Shown here one piece after another: positions 25,302 to 33,111 of a DNA stretch of 46,314 nt. Every line of letters begins with the position of its first letter. Within the stretch, counting starts at the first letter, position 1. This stretch comes from Deltaproteobacteria bacterium (GTDB lineage Bacteria > Desulfobacterota > Binatia > UBA9968). The stretch is taken from positions 30,468 through 76,781 of the forward strand of contig WHTF01000005.1 of the NCBI GenBank assembly GCA_009379725.1. Reading direction: 5' to 3'. Made by a program: the position numbers and the translations under genes. The notes under the pieces were generated by a model. It did no database searches. It was not told where the DNA came from and worked only from the letters and a program-made list of their open reading frames with translations.

Positions 25302-26444
25302 TCACTTTTTCGCTGCTTTATCCGGCTCATTTTCGGGCCAATCGAGTTTGTTTTTTTCGTACCACTGCCGTGGGTTTGTCTTAAGGTCGCCAATCATTCG
25401 GTTAAGCGTATTGCGGAGCAGGTGTTGAGGTTCCCAACCGAGTACTTGCCGTGCCCGTGCTATCTCCACCGGATAATGCGTATCGGCAAGGTCAACCATC
25501 CAGGGTTTGATGAAAACCTCATCTTCGCCAGACATCTTCTCTTGGACCCACGCGCCTGTCTTGGCGATTACTTTAGGAATGCGGATCGTCGGCCATTCCT
25601 GTCCGTGGAGCAGCTCGCCCATTCGGTCTTGTAACTCGGCGTAACTCATCACGTCCGGCTCGGCGATCAGGAAGAGCTCGCGCGGCCCAAGCGCACGCCG
25701 GAGTCCCACCACACTGCCGAAGCAATCCACGAGGTCGTCCAAGTGAACGAACGCCTGGCCGTGACTTGCGTCGCCTGGAAAGAAGTAACTCTCCAGTCTC
25801 TTCTCGTAAATGCGGGAGATTTGCTGAGCAATCGGGATCGAGTGGCAGTTGTCATCATACACCCCGGCGATACGTAGAATCACAGTCGGAATTGCCCCGC
25901 GCTCCTGCCGAATGGCCCCCTCCGCCTCAACTTTCGAACGCGGATAGTCCCAAGTTTCTTCCACGCTCTCGGTGACCGACTGTTCGGTGATGACTTCATC
26001 TTCATCCACCGGCTTCATAACGAGCAATGTGCTGGAGAAGACGAACTGCTCGACTTTGAATTGCTGCAGCGCCCGCAGCAAGCGTCGCGTGCCCTCGACC
26101 GTAAGCGTGCGGTAGAGCGGACTCGGTTCCCCTGAAAAATCGTAGTAGGCTGCCAGGTGAATTACGCTCGCCAGACTATCCGAATATCGCTCCCGTACTG
26201 TAGCCAGTGCTTGGATGACGCTTTGATCTTGGGTCACGTCACACTCGATGTGATCGGTCCCTGCTACCTTCTCCTTCGGTGGCTTCACGTCCAACCCCAC
26301 AACTCGGTAGTTGCCCGCGAACGCCTCGACAATCTTCGAGCCAATCAATCCGGTGCTGCCGGTCACTAGCACGACCGGCGTGGGACCCGCGCCGGATTGT
26401 ACCTTCCGCCCCTCCGCGTATGTGATTGGCTTCCTTTCCGGCAT
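25302..26444 (-). CDS. NAD-dependent epimerase/dehydratase (extended SDR)
   Basis: 380 residues. Rossmann start VVLVTGSTGLIGSKIVEAF, cofactor Asp in VVGLDVKPP, VIHLAAYYD, the active-site set FSSTLLVMKP and YPRSKVEAE (YxxxK), and a C-terminal EIARARQVLGWEPQHLLRNT typical of nucleotide-sugar epimerases. AGGAG precedes ATG 26444. It heads the operon with the VKOR and SPW proteins; membrane partners suggest an envelope-linked substrate, but the sugar or steroid-like substrate is not readable. Confidence 0.88.
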   Translation of the reverse strand: MPERKPITYAEGRKVQSGAGPTPVVLVTGSTGLIGSKIVEAFAGNYRVVGLDVKPPKEKVAGTDHIECDVTQDQSVIQALATVRERYSDSLASVIHLAAYYDFSGEPSPLYRTLTVEGTRRLLRALQQFKVEQFVFSSTLLVMKPVDEDEVITEQSVTESVEETWDYPRSKVEAEGAIRQERGAIPTVILRIAGVYDDNCHSIPIAQQISRIYEKRLESYFFPGDASHGQAFVHLDDLVDCFGSVVGLRRALGPRELFLIAEPDVMSYAELQDRMGELLHGQEWPTIRIPKVIAKTGAWVQEKMSGEDEVFIKPWMVDLADTHYPVEIARARQVLGWEPQHLLRNTLNRMIGDLKTNPRQWYEKNKLDWPENEPDKAAKK

Positions 26445-26508
26445 TCGTTAACTCCTGTTATTTTCGTATTCCTTTACCATCGGATTTAAACAAATGGTAT
26501 CTTTTTCA

Positions 26509-26718
26509 TCAGCTCTCGCTCGAGTCCACTAACTCGATCTCATCCGGAAACACGTACATCCAGAAGCTGACATCCCAGTGGACTCTTATTAGGCGGCGGC
26601 CGAGGTTGTCTGTTTCAAACTCAATAGTGCCTTCTGTTTGCGCCTTCACCAGCCCTTGATGTGCACTGATGTTACGCGTAGCGCGACAGCGTTGTCCTTT
26701 GCTCACAAATTCATCCAT
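26509..26718 (-). CDS. 69-residue conserved hypothetical protein
   Basis: Compact beta-rich small protein: RCRATRNISAHQGLVKAQTE, GTIEFETDNLGRRLIRVHWD, WMYVFPDEIELVD. The pattern (a barrel-like fold with conserved HWD and FPDEIE) looks conserved, but I know no function. It is 64 bases upstream of the epimerase operon on the same strand and could be its first gene. Confidence 0.65.
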   Translation of the reverse strand: MDEFVSKGQRCRATRNISAHQGLVKAQTEGTIEFETDNLGRRLIRVHWDVSFWMYVFPDEIELVDSSES

Positions 26719-26811
26719 GAAAAAGTGTTTTCTTCATGCTTAAGTTCAGCAACCCACGTGCCAAATGAAAACCTCTAGACCCCAACCGATGTGCGCCGAG
26801 TAAGTATGTTG

Positions 26812-27069
26812 TCAATGAACATGGCTCACGAAGCTCTTCCGTCTCAAATCAGGAACATATTGCATTTTGGCTTGCAGATTTGAGACGCAAGCAGAGCCGC
26901 CGAATCTGTACTGGATTTGCCTGCGAAACAACATGGAAAGATAAATGAAAAGAAAAAGAAAAATAAAGAAAGAAGAAAATGAAAACTGATCGACCTGGAG
27001 CATAAGCTCAACTCCGCAGCACTTAGACTTATAAACGTCCATTGTAAATATTACCTGACCGGACTTCAT
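26812..27069 (-). CDS. small protein with an internal polypyrimidine tract, probably frameshifted
   Basis: From ATG 27069 (AGGAG six bases before) it reads MKSGQVIFTMDVYKSKCCGV then ELMLQVDQFSF, which looks like the start of a small Cys-containing protein. From about residue 31 the sequence becomes a run of Phe/Leu/Ser coded by a ~50-base C/T tract (plus-strand purine tract 26936-26988), and after it the protein looks random. I think the C-terminal half has been lost to slippage in the tract. No function can be given. Confidence 0.4.
   Translation of the reverse strand: MKSGQVIFTMDVYKSKCCGVELMLQVDQFSFSSFFIFLFLFIYLSMLFRRQIQYRFGGSACVSNLQAKMQYVPDLRRKSFVSHVH
26936..26988. repeat. ~50-base homopurine tract
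   Basis: Plus strand is almost only A and G with few T (for example GAAAAGAAAAAGAAAAATAA). It sits inside the small gene on the minus strand and is prone to slippage. Confidence 0.7.
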
Positions 27070-27075
27070 TTTCAT

Positions 27076-27341
27076 CTCCTCTTGCCCATCCTTGAAATCT
27101 CTCGCTCAACCTGCTTCGCTAGGAAAATTGTTTACCCATTGACGTGCTCGGTAACACGCTGGTTTGAGGATGAAACACTGCGCGGCCTCATTACGGGAGC
27201 AATCCGAGTGTGCTCACGATAGCAGCGCATGCAAGTGAAAGCCTTGATTTGTAATTTCCCATTCTTAACTTCTTTTATGCGTCGCATATGCGTCGCACCC
27301 CGGACTATAAACTGTTATCAAACTGTTATCGAAAATGGGAT
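27076..27341. other. non-coding stretch
   Basis: No gene seen. It holds an 11-base direct repeat AAACTGTTATC (two overlapping copies near 27310-27330) and a duplicated ATGCGTCGCA near 27277-27296, both minor. Confidence 0.4.
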
Positions 27342-27449
27342 TTATGGCCGGCTATCGTGTCTAATTTTTAATACAGCGCGGGCTTCGCTGTAGTTGTTCC
27401 AGCTGTGATTGTGATACAGACGAAGGCCAAACTTTAGGGCTTTTATCAT
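27342..27449 (-). pseudogene. 35-residue relic of an unknown small gene (within repeat copy B)
   Basis: Minus strand ATG 27449 to TAA 27342: MIKALKFGLRLYHNHSWNNY, SEARAVLKIRHDSRP. The WxxxSEAxA pattern is shared with repeat copy A. It looks like protein but is too short to assign. Confidence 0.3.
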
Positions 27450-27549
27450 AGGAAAAATCGCGGGAGATTGATTGCGAAAGTCAGGAAAATCGTTTTTCAA
27501 CTAAAGTAGCAGCTAGATCGCCAGCTTTGGCACCTCGATTGCTCCTCAC
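27380..27549. repeat. diverged direct repeat, copy B
   Basis: Same strand and word order as copy A at 23079-23198, but longer by about 50 bases. With copy A it brackets the gene block 23.3-27.1 kb. Confidence 0.55.
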
Positions 27550-27699
27550 AGAGGAAGACGGACGGGTGCCGATCGCATTCATAGACAAATGGGCTGCCTG
27601 ATTGCGGTCGCGCTGACTTTGCTTAGTAGATGGCAGAGCGTTCTCAAAGCAGATGAGAGTATTATTTCCATAACTGCGAAAAAGAGTGAAGGAGGTTTT

Positions 27700-28143
27700 A
27701 TGCGAGTTGCAGAAATAATGACGCGAGACCCTGAAGTCGTTACGTCCGAGTTCGTCCTGAAGGACGCGGCGCTAAAAATGCGGGAGCTGGATGTGGGCAT
27801 GCTTCCAATTAGAAGCGATGACCGTCTGGTGGGGATGCTCACGGATCGCGATATCACAATCCGTGCCACTGCGGAGGGGCGCGATCCCACAAAGACTCAA
27901 GTTCACGAGGTCATGACGCAGGATATGGTCTATTGTTTTGAAGACCAAGACGTCTCCGAGGCGACAAAGCTGATGCAGGAAAAGCAAATTCGGCGTCTGC
28001 CCATTCTGAATCGGGAAAAAGGACTCGTCGGTATCGTCTCGCTCGGTGATGTGGCAGTTCATTCGGGTGAAAAAAACGTTGTAGCGGAAACTATCAAAGA
28101 AGTATCGGAACCAGCTGAGCCGCATCGATCTACAGAATCTTAG
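27700..28143 (+). CDS. two-CBS-domain protein
   Basis: 147 residues from ATG 27700, chosen because AAGGAGG (27689-27695) precedes it. Two CBS modules: RVAEIMTRDPEVVTSEFVLK to LVGMLTDRDITIRATAEGRD, and VHEVMTQDMVYCFEDQDVSE to KGLVGIVSLGDVAVHSGEKN. CBS pairs bind adenine nucleotides and act as energy sensors, usually on a partner; none is adjacent. The N-terminal Met start and length are normal for stand-alone CBS proteins. Confidence 0.9.
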   Translation: MRVAEIMTRDPEVVTSEFVLKDAALKMRELDVGMLPIRSDDRLVGMLTDRDITIRATAEGRDPTKTQVHEVMTQDMVYCFEDQDVSEATKLMQEKQIRRLPILNREKGLVGIVSLGDVAVHSGEKNVVAETIKEVSEPAEPHRSTES

Positions 28144-28554
28144 AATGAGGAAGCGATGTGAGCTGCGCGGCCCGGCGACACACATTCGTTAGGGCAAGGA
28201 GTTCGATAAGAGGGTATATTTAGGGTCGTAAAGTTGATCGGATTAGAGAAACGATTCGATCACGTACCGGCGCCAATAATTGCATTCCCACTTCGTCGTC
28301 GGGAAACGACGGTTCCCGCTAATGGCGTATGTTTCATAGCTACGTGGCGAACGTGCTAAGACCAGCTACCCGCCGAGAGCACGGGTGCGCGCGGCCGTGA
28401 TCGCATGATTTAGTGGCGGACAAAGGCGGCGGGCGTTCCCCTGCCGCTCGCAATGAAACAACGATCCGCCTTCGTGGGGACTGGATCGTGAGAAGAAGCT
28501 GTCGTAACCGACTGCTATCTACACTCCTCAGCTTTGTATGCTTTGATTGATCTG
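28144..28554. other. intergenic stretch, nothing recognised
   Basis: No credible open frame. A short hairpin-like CGTCGTCGGGAAACGACG occurs near 28296-28313. Confidence 0.4.
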
Positions 28555-28806
28555 TCAGACCGGTCGGGCAAGCTTTATTGCTTGCTCGATATCAGGGATG
28601 ATCTCAGAACATTCCTGGGCAACTTCGAGAATCGTGCGCGCCTGATTCTCGTCACAGGTGATGTTATACCCCTCGAATAGCACGCCCTCTATGGCATGAT
28701 CAATCGGCGTCGCTCTGTCAATTGCCTCATGGGCGGGAGAGTCGCTGGTAATTCGCTCTCGCAATCGCGAGAATTCTTGAGGAGCGATCTTAATGAATAC
28801 TTCCAT
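28555..28806 (-). CDS. 83-residue hypothetical protein
   Basis: Start at ATG 28806 with GGAGG four bases before; an earlier in-frame ATG (28842) has none. Acidic, soluble: MEVFIKIAPQEFSRLRERIT, IDHAIEGVLFEGYNI, ILEVAQECSEIIPDIEQAIK. I do not recognise the family. The strong ribosome-binding site and protein-like composition support it. Confidence 0.5.
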   Translation of the reverse strand: MEVFIKIAPQEFSRLRERITSDSPAHEAIDRATPIDHAIEGVLFEGYNITCDENQARTILEVAQECSEIIPDIEQAIKLARPV

Positions 28807-28957
28807 ACGTCCTCCAGTAAAAGTTATCGTAACTTTTGCCACAGCTTATTCCTGTTGCAGCAGCGGCCATGGCACTTCTTCCATGCTTTCTCTCCTTCTA
28901 ATAATTCTTACAACATGACACCTGAGTTGCAAGCCAGCCGCTTTACGGCAGCGTGAG

Positions 28958-29263
28958 CTCCCCCGGATTTCTTCAAAAGATTTGACGCCCATCAAACGCG
29001 AGCACCAGCTGCTGCAGCAATTCAGCGGGATCGGACCAGTCGGAGCCGACATTTTTCTACGGGAGGTGCAGCCTGTTTGGGCTGAGACCTACCCGTACGC
29101 CGATAAGCGAGTGATTCAGGCCGCGCGCCGCCTGAGGCTCGGTACAAGCGCCCAAGCGCTTTCGAAGCTCGTGCCGCGCAAGGACTTTACGCGCTTCGTG
29201 GCGGCGCTCATGCGAATCGAACTGGCAAAGGACTACGACGAAATCCTAAAGACCGCCGCGTAG
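28958..29263 (+). pseudogene. HhH-type endonuclease, C-terminal part only
   Basis: The frame reads LLQQFSGIGPVGADIFLREV (helix-hairpin-helix of the endonuclease III-like family), WAETYPYADKRVIQAARRL, ALSKLVPRKDFTRFVAALMR and a final KDYDEILKTAA. In full proteins (~200 residues) this is the second half. The upstream in-frame sequence back to the TGA at 28916 has no family similarity and only TTG 28982 could start a 93-residue product. The N-terminal half, with the first helices of the DNA glycosylase fold, is gone. Confidence 0.55.
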
Positions 29264-29267
29264 GTGA

Positions 29268-29582
<315 letters not shown>

Positions 29583-29760
29583 CGACAACGCAAGCCGCCG
29601 GCGTGCTTCGGTGTGGACGTGGTCTTTGTAGCCTTCCCACTCTTTCGGCAAGCCTTCGCGGAACGAACGGAAATCTTCTTTGGATTAAGGCGAACAGCCT
29701 CTTGGAAGCGTTCGAATTGTTTCCGTAAAATCAGCGGGGAAAGTTGCATCTGGTCAATCT
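29583..29760 (-). pseudogene. frameshifted relic of an unknown protein
   Basis: Minus strand reads REIDQMQLSPLILRKQFERF, QEAVRLNPK in one frame and, after a one-base slip near 29680, EDFRSFREGLPKEWEGYKDH, VHTEARRRLALSTW in the next. The two halves join smoothly as one protein-like sequence. It abuts the break in trpS. I do not know the family. Confidence 0.35.
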
Positions 29761-30074
29761 CACGGGAACACTAAATCGTCATCGCGGCGCTCTTCGCTAC
29801 GACTGGTCGTCAACTACGCGGGAGGAAATTACAAGCGTTTCCAAACTGAGACACATCTCCGCTTGCCGACGCGCTCTCTCGATGCGAAGGAACCACAAAC
29901 ACGGCCCTCTTCCCGGATTCGGGCCAGAACCAGCAGAACTAGGGCCGGGCTTTCGATTTTAGACAATCTTGGCAGAGCGGCGTCGTTCACTTCTCGGTCG
30001 AATAGTACCGCTCAGTCTGCGATTCATACCACGCGTTTCCGTCCGTAACGAACGCGCCGAGACCTCACGTCTCC
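29761..30074. other. debris, nothing recognised
   Basis: Short open frames only, none protein-like. It separates the relic zone from the catabolic cluster. Confidence 0.4.
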
Positions 30075-30833
30075 TCAATGCATGTTCATTCCGCCGTCGA
30101 CGGCGATGGACTGGCCAGTCATGAAGTCGCTGTCGTCGGAGGCGAGGAAGATTACCGTGCCGACAAGATCCGCCGGGTACTGATCGCGCTGAATGGCACG
30201 GCGTTTGCGGCGGTCGGCGAGTTGTTCGGCGGTCATTACGCCTTCCTGGTTGGCGCTCGAAATCGTCAAGCCCGGCATGATCGAGTTGACGCAGATTTTG
30301 TCGCCCCCGACCTCGCGAGCGAGGGCCCGAGTAAAGCCGATGACGGCGGATTTCGACGAGACGTAATGTAAGAAGAGGGGAGAGCCGCCCAGCACGGTGC
30401 CCGACGAGATGTTGATGATCTTTCCCTTGCCCTGCTGCTTCATCGCTGGATAAACGGCTTTGACGCAGTGCCATAATCCCTTCACGTTGACCGCCATCAC
30501 GCTGTCCCATTCCTCGCCGTCGATCTCCATGAAGTTTTTCTTTTTGAGCGCCGAGTAAAGTCCGGCGTTGTTCACCAGGATATCGATGCGGCCATACGTC
30601 GTAATCGCCGCCTGCGCCATCGCCTGGGTCTTCTCGACGGAGGTGACGTCGACATAAACGGCCTTCGCTTCCCCGCCGGTCGCTTTAATCTCATCGGCGA
30701 CTTTTTTCGCCTCGCCGTCCTGGATATCGGCGACGATGACTTTGGCGCCTTCTTTGGCCAAGCCGTGGGCGTAGGCCTTGCCGATTCCCACGCCGCCGCC
30801 TGTCACGATTGCGACTTTATCTTTTAAACGCAT
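30075..30833 (-). CDS. SDR-family oxidoreductase
   Basis: 252 residues, classical short-chain dehydrogenase: VAIVTGGGVGIGKAYAHGLA cofactor loop, ILVNNAGLYS, IINISSGTVLGG (catalytic Ser), YVSSKSAV (YxxxK), and the C-terminal FLASDDSDFMTGQSIAVDGG. Asp after the second strand (IVADIQDGE) favours NAD. GGAGGG precedes the ATG. It is one of two similar SDRs flanking an amidohydrolase gene, suggesting successive steps or paralogous activities on a hydroxy-acid or cyclic alcohol; the substrate is unknown. Confidence 0.93.
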   Translation of the reverse strand: MRLKDKVAIVTGGGVGIGKAYAHGLAKEGAKVIVADIQDGEAKKVADEIKATGGEAKAVYVDVTSVEKTQAMAQAAITTYGRIDILVNNAGLYSALKKKNFMEIDGEEWDSVMAVNVKGLWHCVKAVYPAMKQQGKGKIINISSGTVLGGSPLFLHYVSSKSAVIGFTRALAREVGGDKICVNSIMPGLTISSANQEGVMTAEQLADRRKRRAIQRDQYPADLVGTVIFLASDDSDFMTGQSIAVDGGMNMH

Positions 30834-30870
30834 GGTTTCCCTCCGTTATTCTTATTTCGGATTTTCATCG

Positions 30871-30935
30871 CGCAAAGACGCTAAGGCGCAAAGTTAAGAA
30901 TATTTGTTGAATTCTCTGAACTTGGCGTCTTTGCG
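30871..30935. repeat. imperfect inverted repeat between SDR and amidohydrolase genes
   Basis: CGCAAAGACGCTAAG (30871-30885) and CTTGGCGTCTTTGCG (30921-30935) pair at 14 of 15 positions. Followed by CCCTTCGACATCGCTCAGGG (30937-30956). Such words are common dispersed intergenic repeats in environmental genomes. Confidence 0.6.
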
Positions 30936-30988
30936 TCCCTTCGACATCGCTCAGGGCATGCTTCGCGCGAGTCACTGTCTTCCCTCAA

Positions 30989-32029
30989 TTAGATCTTCAG
31001 CCGGTAAAAATCGATCGGGTTGTCGTGTAGAATCGCTTTTTTAGTTTCGTCGGTCAAATCGTCGCGTTCAAGAAACTCAGGGATGTCGCGTTTGAACATA
31101 TCCGGCAGACGTTCGTGGGGATAGTCGGACGGCCACATCAAACACTTCGGATTGAATTGTTTCAGCACCTGCGGCAGCGCTTTTTCTTCCACTTCGCATG
31201 TCGTCCAGATCTGGCCGTTGCGGATCAATTCGCTGGGCTTCTTTTTCAGCAAGGGCGCTTGAACGCGGTAGGGTTTTTCCATTTCTTCATCCATGCGGTC
31301 CATCATGTAAGGCAGCCAGCCGGATCCCGCTTCGAGGAAGGCGACTCGGAGTTTTGGAAAGCGAACAAACACGCCTTCGAATACCATGTGGGTAAATTGA
31401 ATCAAGATCGCAAATGGATGCTCCAGTGTATGGACGTGGAGAAATTTATTGAAAAAGTCGAAGCCCATGCCGCGGCTCGGCGCGCCGTGAACGGCCAGCG
31501 CCATGTCGAGTCGTTGCGCCGCCTCATAGATCGGGTCGAAGTCGGTGTGCCCATAGCCTTTGTTCAGTACGGTGACCGCCGGCAGGAGTCCGGCCAAGAG
31601 CCCCAGCCCTTGAGCTCGCTCCAATTCTTTCGCGGCTTCTAACGGTTCGTGGACCGGCAGGAGCGCGACGGCTTTGAGCCGCGGACTTTGTCGGGTAAAG
31701 CGTTCGGCAATCCATGAATTGTAGGCGCGGGAAATGACACAGGACCACTCGGGATTCTGAATCAAGCCGAGGGACAGTCCGCCGGTGGGATAGAGCACGG
31801 TGGTGTGCACGCCAAGCTCGTCGAGAAATTCGAGCCATTTGGGCGCAGGGGTTTCCGGCACTTTGCCGGGGACACCGAATCCTCGATTCCAACCGTCGAG
31901 GGAGGGAAAAAAGCTATAGGTTTTGAAATGGGGACCTTGGCGGTAGCGTCCTTCGAGAAACTCGCGCAACTCGGCGTCGGTTTCCATAACATGGCCATCG
32001 GCATCGATAATGGGATAGTCCACCTTCAT
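30989..32029 (-). CDS. amidohydrolase family 2 (ACMSD-like) metal-dependent hydrolase/decarboxylase
   Basis: 346 residues with TIM-barrel metal motifs: IIDADGHVME (first metal site), VLYPTGGLSLGL, ALAVHGAPSRGMGFDFFNKF, AFLEAGSGWLPYMMDRMDEE and WPSDYPHERLPDMF (catalytic Asp). This family includes aminocarboxymuconate-semialdehyde and gamma-resorcylate decarboxylases. AAGGAG precedes ATG 32029. Lying between two SDR genes and behind a Zn dehydrogenase, it probably acts in breakdown of an aromatic or cyclic acid; exact reaction unknown. Confidence 0.88.
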   Translation of the reverse strand: MKVDYPIIDADGHVMETDAELREFLEGRYRQGPHFKTYSFFPSLDGWNRGFGVPGKVPETPAPKWLEFLDELGVHTTVLYPTGGLSLGLIQNPEWSCVISRAYNSWIAERFTRQSPRLKAVALLPVHEPLEAAKELERAQGLGLLAGLLPAVTVLNKGYGHTDFDPIYEAAQRLDMALAVHGAPSRGMGFDFFNKFLHVHTLEHPFAILIQFTHMVFEGVFVRFPKLRVAFLEAGSGWLPYMMDRMDEEMEKPYRVQAPLLKKKPSELIRNGQIWTTCEVEEKALPQVLKQFNPKCLMWPSDYPHERLPDMFKRDIPEFLERDDLTDETKKAILHDNPIDFYRLKI

Positions 32030-32089
32030 GACGGGTCTCCTTGAATTGATGACGATGCCTAAACATCATCACGCTCTGCTCGTCAAATA

Positions 32090-32887
32090 TTACAAAAATG
32101 AAATGCCGCCGTCGACATTGACGGTCTGCCCGGTCATGAAGTCGCTCAACGGCGATGCCAGAAACAACATGGCGCCGACGACATCCTGCGGCACCTGAAC
32201 GCGCTTGAGCGCCCGCAAGCCGGCCGACGATTGCCGTAAACGAATCGTTTCCTCCGATGGATTTTCCTCCGACAAGGTATTGCCGGGCGCCAGAACGTTG
32301 ACGTTGATATTGTCGCTGCCGACTTCGCGCGCCAATGTGCGACTAAATCCGATAGTCGCCGCCTTGGAAGTGACGTAATGAATTCTGCCGGGACTGCCGG
32401 CGAAGACCGTGCCCGAAGCGATGTTGATGATCTTGCCGGATTTCTGCGCCCGCATGGTGGAGAGAACAGCTCGGCAGCAGAAAAAAAGCCCGCGCAAGTT
32501 AACCGCCATCAGCTGGTCCCACTCTGCCGGATCGATGGTCTCGATGCGGCCGCGATTCATCGGCACGGTCGCGAAGATGGCGGCGTTGTTGATGAGAACA
32601 TCGATGCGGCCAAAACGGTTGAGGACTTGCGCCGCCATGGCTTTGGTCGATGGTTCATCGGCAACATCAACCGCGATTGCGAGCGCCTGGGTTGCGGATT
32701 CCTTGGTAATCTGGCTTGCGACTTGCTCGGCCGCCGTCCCGTCGATGTCGGCGCTGATGACGCGGCTACCGGCGCGGCCGAATCCCAGACAATAGGCCTT
32801 GCCGATGCCGTGACCGCCACCGGTGATAATCACGACTTTGTCTTTCAGTCCTTCGATCACAAAAGTAGTTTGCACACTCCTGATCAT
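32090..32887 (-). CDS. SDR-family oxidoreductase
   Basis: 265 residues. VVIITGGGHGIGKAYCLGFG, VLINNAAIFA, INIASGTVFAG, YVTSKAATIGFS and DFMTGQTVNVDGG mark a classical SDR. The first nine residues (MIRSVQTTF) are unlike the family, and a repeat-type hairpin ends exactly before this ATG; GTG at 32860 (VIEGLKDKVV) may be the original start. It is similar to the other SDR of this cluster (30075-30833), so the two are probably paralogues. Confidence 0.9.
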   Translation of the reverse strand: MIRSVQTTFVIEGLKDKVVIITGGGHGIGKAYCLGFGRAGSRVISADIDGTAAEQVASQITKESATQALAIAVDVADEPSTKAMAAQVLNRFGRIDVLINNAAIFATVPMNRGRIETIDPAEWDQLMAVNLRGLFFCCRAVLSTMRAQKSGKIINIASGTVFAGSPGRIHYVTSKAATIGFSRTLAREVGSDNINVNVLAPGNTLSEENPSEETIRLRQSSAGLRALKRVQVPQDVVGAMLFLASPLSDFMTGQTVNVDGGISFL

Positions 32888-32923
32888 GGCCGGTCCCCGG
32901 ACTATGATCCGGGATCACCGGCC
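32888..32923. repeat. REP-like hairpin abutting the SDR start
   Basis: GGCCGGT (32888-32894) pairs with ACCGGCC (32917-32923), and inside it CCCGGA (32896-32901) pairs with TCCGGG (32908-32913). The type (CCCGGA...TCCGGG) is a common dispersed repeat. In mRNA it would fold directly 5' of the ATG. Confidence 0.65.
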
Positions 32924-32960
32924 AACACCAACGAGCTTGTCCTCGGACGTGTTCTAAAGC

Positions 32961-32987
32961 CCCCCCTCGGACTTGATCCGAGGGGGG
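32961..32987. repeat. 11-bp perfect hairpin, second REP-like unit
   Basis: CCCCCCTCGGA (32961-32971), loop CTTGA, TCCGAGGGGGG (32977-32987). No T-run follows on either side, so a repeat element rather than a terminator. It belongs with the hairpin 38 bases away. Confidence 0.75.
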
Positions 32988-33111
32988 GAATGCCCGTAAC
33001 AAGTACTGGCATGACAACAGAATGAGATCTATCCACGGAAAGGTCAAAGAATCGAACCATAAGCAAGGTTTTAACTTAGTCTGCCGCCCAGAATAACACT
33101 GAGACGAGGTG

